In this document: positions 61,149 through 64,000 of the stretch, one piece after another | Layout: each line of letters begins with the position of its first letter | Position numbering within the stretch: the first letter of the stretch is position 1 | Origin: Fibrobacteria bacterium | Lineage (GTDB): Bacteria > Fibrobacterota > Fibrobacteria > UBA11236 | Assembly (NCBI GenBank): GCA_017881725.1 | Contig: JADGQO010000101.1 | Location: 1 to 64,000 of the forward strand | DNA: 64,000 nucleotides | Direction: 5' to 3' | The notes under the pieces: generated by a model | Told to the model about the DNA's origin: nothing | Database searches by the model: none | What the model saw: the letters and a program-made list of their open reading frames with translations, nothing else | Translations under genes and position numbers: made by a program

Positions 61149-62716
61149 TGAAACTTTCCGCCCTGTTGCGCGCCGCCGGCGTGACGGCGCCTATCCATAG
61201 CGACGTGGACATCACCGGAGTATGCATTGACTCGCGGAAGGTCGAAGTCGGGAATCTTTTCCTGGCCTTGAAAGGCAGCCACGAGGACGGATCCCGTTTT
61301 GTAAGCGATGCGTTGGCTAAGGGCGCCGCAGCGGTTTTTCATGAGGGAAATTTCCATCCTGCCTTGGAAGGGACGATGGAACGGGGCCCGGGGGCGGAAA
61401 TCATCCCATCCGAAAACTTGCGATCGCGCGTGGGAGATTTGTTGAATGCCTGGTACGGGCATCCCGCCGCAGGGATGGAATGTGTGGCCGTGACCGGCAC
61501 GAACGGAAAATCCACCATCACGAAATTAGCCGCGTCGCTATTAAGGACAAGCGGTAGGAAAGTCGTTTCGCTCGGCACCATCAATTATGAAATCGACGGC
61601 GACGCCGTGAACGCCGACGCCTCGAACGGCGCGCCCGCGAGCACCTTGGCCTTGCCTTCGGAGCTTACCACTCCGGGCCCGGACGCTTTTTACGCCATGC
61701 TGGCTCGGGGCCGCGATCAAGGATGCACGGGTTTGGCCATGGAAATGTCTTCGCATGCGCTCAGCCAGGATCGCGTTAAAGGCGTGAAATTTTCGCGCGC
61801 CATATTCACGAATTTGACTCAAGACCACATGGACTACCATGGTGATTTTGAGGCCTATTATCAAGCCAAAAAACGCTTGTTCACGGAATATTTGCGGCCA
61901 GACGCCTTGGCGATCCTAAACCTAGATTCCGAGCATGGGATGCGCTTGGCGCGGGAATTGTCCGTCGGCAAGGTGACTTTTTCGCGAGGCCGCGTGGCGG
62001 CGGATATTACCCTGCAAGGCCAGCTGCTGACTTTGACCGGGACCGAATTCGAGGTCGCCTACCTGGGAAAGCGCTACCGGTTCACGTCCAGGATGATCGG
62101 CGCCATCAATCTGGAAAACTTGCTGGCCGCAGTGGCCTTGGGATTTTCCTTGGGTATGGACGCCGCCGCAATCGCCCGGGGTATCTCCGATGTTACGGTA
62201 ACCGGCCGCAACCAGGTTTTCGCGCTGCCCAAAGGGGCCTTCGCCGTGGTTGATTACGCGCACACCCCCGATGCCCTGGAACGGGTTCTGCATAGCTTAA
62301 GGCCGTTGACTCCCGGGATTTTGGTTTGCGTATTCGGCTGCGGCGGGGATCGGGACAGGACCAAAAGGCCCATCATGGGCGGAATCGCCGCTGCGTCGGC
62401 GGATCGGGTCGTCTTGACCAGCGACAATCCCCGTTCCGAACGCCCGGAAACCATCCTGAAGGAAGTCATGGCGGGAATAACCGACGCGAGCCGCGTCCGG
62501 GTGGTTGCCGATCGGCGCGCCGCCATCGCCGGCGCGCTGGATTCCTTAATGCCCGGTGATTGCTTGTTGATCGCCGGCAAGGGGCACGAAGACTATCAAA
62601 TCATCGGCAAGTCCAAGCTTCATTTCAGCGATCAAGAAGAGATCCAGGCTTGGATGGCCAGCAGGGGCTCATCGACGAACGTTGGCCGAGGCTCTGGGAG
62701 CGGACATGGAAATTAA
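61148..62716 (+). CDS. murE: UDP-N-acetylmuramoyl-tripeptide synthetase, meso-DAP type
   Basis: The ~522-residue Mur ligase adds the third residue to UDP-MurNAc-Ala-Glu. It shows ITGVCIDSRKVEVGNLFLALKG, ATP loop AVTGTNGKSTITKLAASLL, TNLTQDHMDYHG, VDYAHTPDALERVL and DNPRSERPE; DNPR is the usual meso-diaminopimelate signature. The ATG at 61148 overlaps the ftsI stop (TGATG); ATG 61145 is equally possible. It overlaps murF by 11 bp. Confidence 0.94.
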   Translation: MKLSALLRAAGVTAPIHSDVDITGVCIDSRKVEVGNLFLALKGSHEDGSRFVSDALAKGAAAVFHEGNFHPALEGTMERGPGAEIIPSENLRSRVGDLLNAWYGHPAAGMECVAVTGTNGKSTITKLAASLLRTSGRKVVSLGTINYEIDGDAVNADASNGAPASTLALPSELTTPGPDAFYAMLARGRDQGCTGLAMEMSSHALSQDRVKGVKFSRAIFTNLTQDHMDYHGDFEAYYQAKKRLFTEYLRPDALAILNLDSEHGMRLARELSVGKVTFSRGRVAADITLQGQLLTLTGTEFEVAYLGKRYRFTSRMIGAINLENLLAAVALGFSLGMDAAAIARGISDVTVTGRNQVFALPKGAFAVVDYAHTPDALERVLHSLRPLTPGILVCVFGCGGDRDRTKRPIMGGIAAASADRVVLTSDNPRSERPETILKEVMAGITDASRVRVVADRRAAIAGALDSLMPGDCLLIAGKGHEDYQIIGKSKLHFSDQEEIQAWMASRGSSTNVGRGSGSGHGN

Positions 62717-64000
62717 TCTCAAACAGTTGGCCGCCCTGCTGGGCGTGGAAATCGTCGGAAAGGTCCGAGGAACCAAGCATGTGCGATTGTGCACGGATTC
62801 CCGTGCGTTGAAAAAAGGCCAGGTCTTCTGGGCCCTTAAGGGCGAAAGATATGACGGTCATGGCTTTGCGAATGAAGCGTTCATCAATGGAGGGTATGCA
62901 GCCGTGGTAAATGAACAGTGGTTGAAGGAAAACGGCAAACCCGTAAACGTTTATGTGCCCGTGGCGGACACCAATACCGCCCTGCTGCGCCTGGCGCGCG
63001 AATATGCGGCCAAATTCCGGATTCCGAAAATCGCGATCACCGGTTCGAACGGCAAAACCACGACCAAGGACATGGTCGCCCAGGTGTTGGCCAAGGTGGG
63101 CTCTACTTTGGCTACGCAAGGGAATTTCAATAATCAAGTGGGCGTTCCCCTCACCTTGTTCGAATTGAAACGGACGCACAAATACGCCGTTATCGAAATG
63201 GGCACCAACCATCCCGGTGAAATCGCCCCGCTGTCCGAGACGGCCCGGCCCGGCATCGCCATCGTCACGAACATCGGTTACAGCCACCTGGAGCATTTCG
63301 GGACCAAGGAAAAAATCCGCGATGAAAAACTGGCTATCACTGCGGGTTTCCAAGGGAAGGGTACGTTGATTCTGAACGTGGACGATCCGTTGTTGGCCAC
63401 GGTAAAACCTTCCGCCCGCGTCAAGCTCGTGACCTTCGGAATCGATCGCGGCCAAATCCGTCCCGTCGACCTCACCTTCGGTCCGGACGGCTGCGCGTCC
63501 TTCCGCATCGGACGCACCCTCTTCCGTCTTCACGTGCCCGGCCGTCACAACGTTTACAACGCCCTGGCCGCCATCGCCGCCGGCATTCAATTGCGCATAC
63601 CGAAAAATCTGATCTCCGAAGCGTTGGCCGGATTCTCTGCCAGCAAGAACCGGATGCAGGTGAAAAAATTGGCCGGCCTTACCGTATTGGACGATTGCTA
63701 CAACGCGAATCCTTCGTCGACGCGTTCAGCTCTGGCTACCCTCGGCGAATTCCGCGCAGCGGGACGCCGCGTAGCCGTCCTCGGGGACATGTTGGAGCTG
63801 GGACCGGAAGGGCCGAGTCTGCATCGGGAATTGGGGCAGTATTTGGTGGAGATGGGCGTGGACGAAGTTTTCACCTTCGGCGAACTGAGCCGCCATATCA
63901 ACAACGGCGCCCGGGAAAAGGGTTTGCCGCGCCAGCGCGCGCATCATTTCTCCGATTTCGATCTGATGTGTTCGGAAATGATGAAGCATTTGCATCCTGG
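62706..64000 (+). CDS. murF: UDP-N-acetylmuramoyl-tripeptide:D-Ala-D-Ala ligase, 3'-truncated
   Basis: The enzyme adds D-Ala-D-Ala to the peptidoglycan precursor. 431 codons are in the window and the C-terminal end is cut off by the window limit. It shows RLCTDSRALKKGQVFWALKG, ATP loop KIAITGSNGKTTTKDM, GNFNNQVGVPLTLFEL, VIEMGTNHPGEIAPLS, TNIGYSHLEHFG, RHNVYNALAAIAAG and LDDCYNANPSSTRSAL. GGGAG lies about 7 nt before the ATG, within the end of murE. Consistent with the dcw order, mraY should follow. Confidence 0.95.
   Translation, partial: MEINLKQLAALLGVEIVGKVRGTKHVRLCTDSRALKKGQVFWALKGERYDGHGFANEAFINGGYAAVVNEQWLKENGKPVNVYVPVADTNTALLRLAREYAAKFRIPKIAITGSNGKTTTKDMVAQVLAKVGSTLATQGNFNNQVGVPLTLFELKRTHKYAVIEMGTNHPGEIAPLSETARPGIAIVTNIGYSHLEHFGTKEKIRDEKLAITAGFQGKGTLILNVDDPLLATVKPSARVKLVTFGIDRGQIRPVDLTFGPDGCASFRIGRTLFRLHVPGRHNVYNALAAIAAGIQLRIPKNLISEALAGFSASKNRMQVKKLAGLTVLDDCYNANPSSTRSALATLGEFRAAGRRVAVLGDMLELGPEGPSLHRELGQYLVEMGVDEVFTFGELSRHINNGAREKGLPRQRAHHFSDFDLMCSEMMKHLHP

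Overview
The window is a 64 kb piece of a mid-to-high GC Gram-negative-type bacterial chromosome with many in-frame gene overlaps. Evidence for the lineage is indirect. Two giant exported proteins end in type IX secretion (T9SS)-style sorting domains, there are several lipoproteins and an outer-membrane beta-barrel, and a mraZ-rsmH-ftsL-ftsI-murE-murF division and wall cluster carries a meso-DAP-type MurE. I infer a member of the FCB superphylum, most likely Fibrobacterota or a relative. No rRNA or other clean taxonomic marker is present.

Layout. 1-837 is the 3' part of a class I DAHP synthase gene. 875-1828 holds a small membrane protein and a beta-barrel protein, divergently arranged. 1839-17097 (minus) is a surface-protein locus: a 1.6-kilo-residue lipoprotein with Ig-like and TSP3-like calcium repeats, preceded by a 3456-residue repeat protein with T9SS tail. 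17098-18371 has a 500 bp non-coding leader, an orphan Hpt protein and tRNA-Glu(UUC) with its terminator. 18372-20354 is a GAF plus HD-GYP protein. 20611-24093 holds a phosphoesterase, a Rep/UvrD-type helicase and rlmH. 24218-30526 is a compact run of an FAD oxidoreductase, an RluD-type pseudouridine synthase, a membrane Ser/Thr kinase with TPR-like exported half, and a lipoprotein. 30738-34426 is a three-gene operon of unknown function. 34535-36763 (minus) is greA-holA-KaiC-like ATPase. 37057-40728 is argJ, glyA and dusB. 40790-43392 (minus) is glgC followed by a phosphohexomutase, giving sugar-nucleotide and glycogen precursors. tRNA-Glu(CUC) follows, then a second giant beta-helix protein with T9SS tail (43895-49609). 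49639-53049 (minus) holds a response regulator with HD-GYP output, a probable 45-residue exported peptide and a PpiD-like chaperone. 53278-57199 carries nadB and a vWA/BatA-like membrane protein, and 57471-64000 the division and wall cluster, with murF cut by the window end.

How the genes fit together. Much of the window serves the cell envelope: surface giants, lipoproteins, the periplasmic folding factor, and the dcw cluster with a textbook MraZ operator. A second theme is signalling by HD-GYP (cyclic di-GMP phosphodiesterase type) proteins, an orphan Hpt and a transmembrane kinase.

The least expected structure is at the DNA level. An 18-bp tandem repeat lies in-frame and in opposite orientations inside two unrelated genes (helicase and operon gene 3). 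A dispersed palindrome, GGTAAC-N6-GTTACC, has five copies with constant spacing plus one inverted variant, several inside coding regions. Paired CCTAAT/ATTAGG palindromes sit directly behind the 45-residue peptide gene. The three-gene operon at 30738-34426 is the best candidate for an undescribed protein system.
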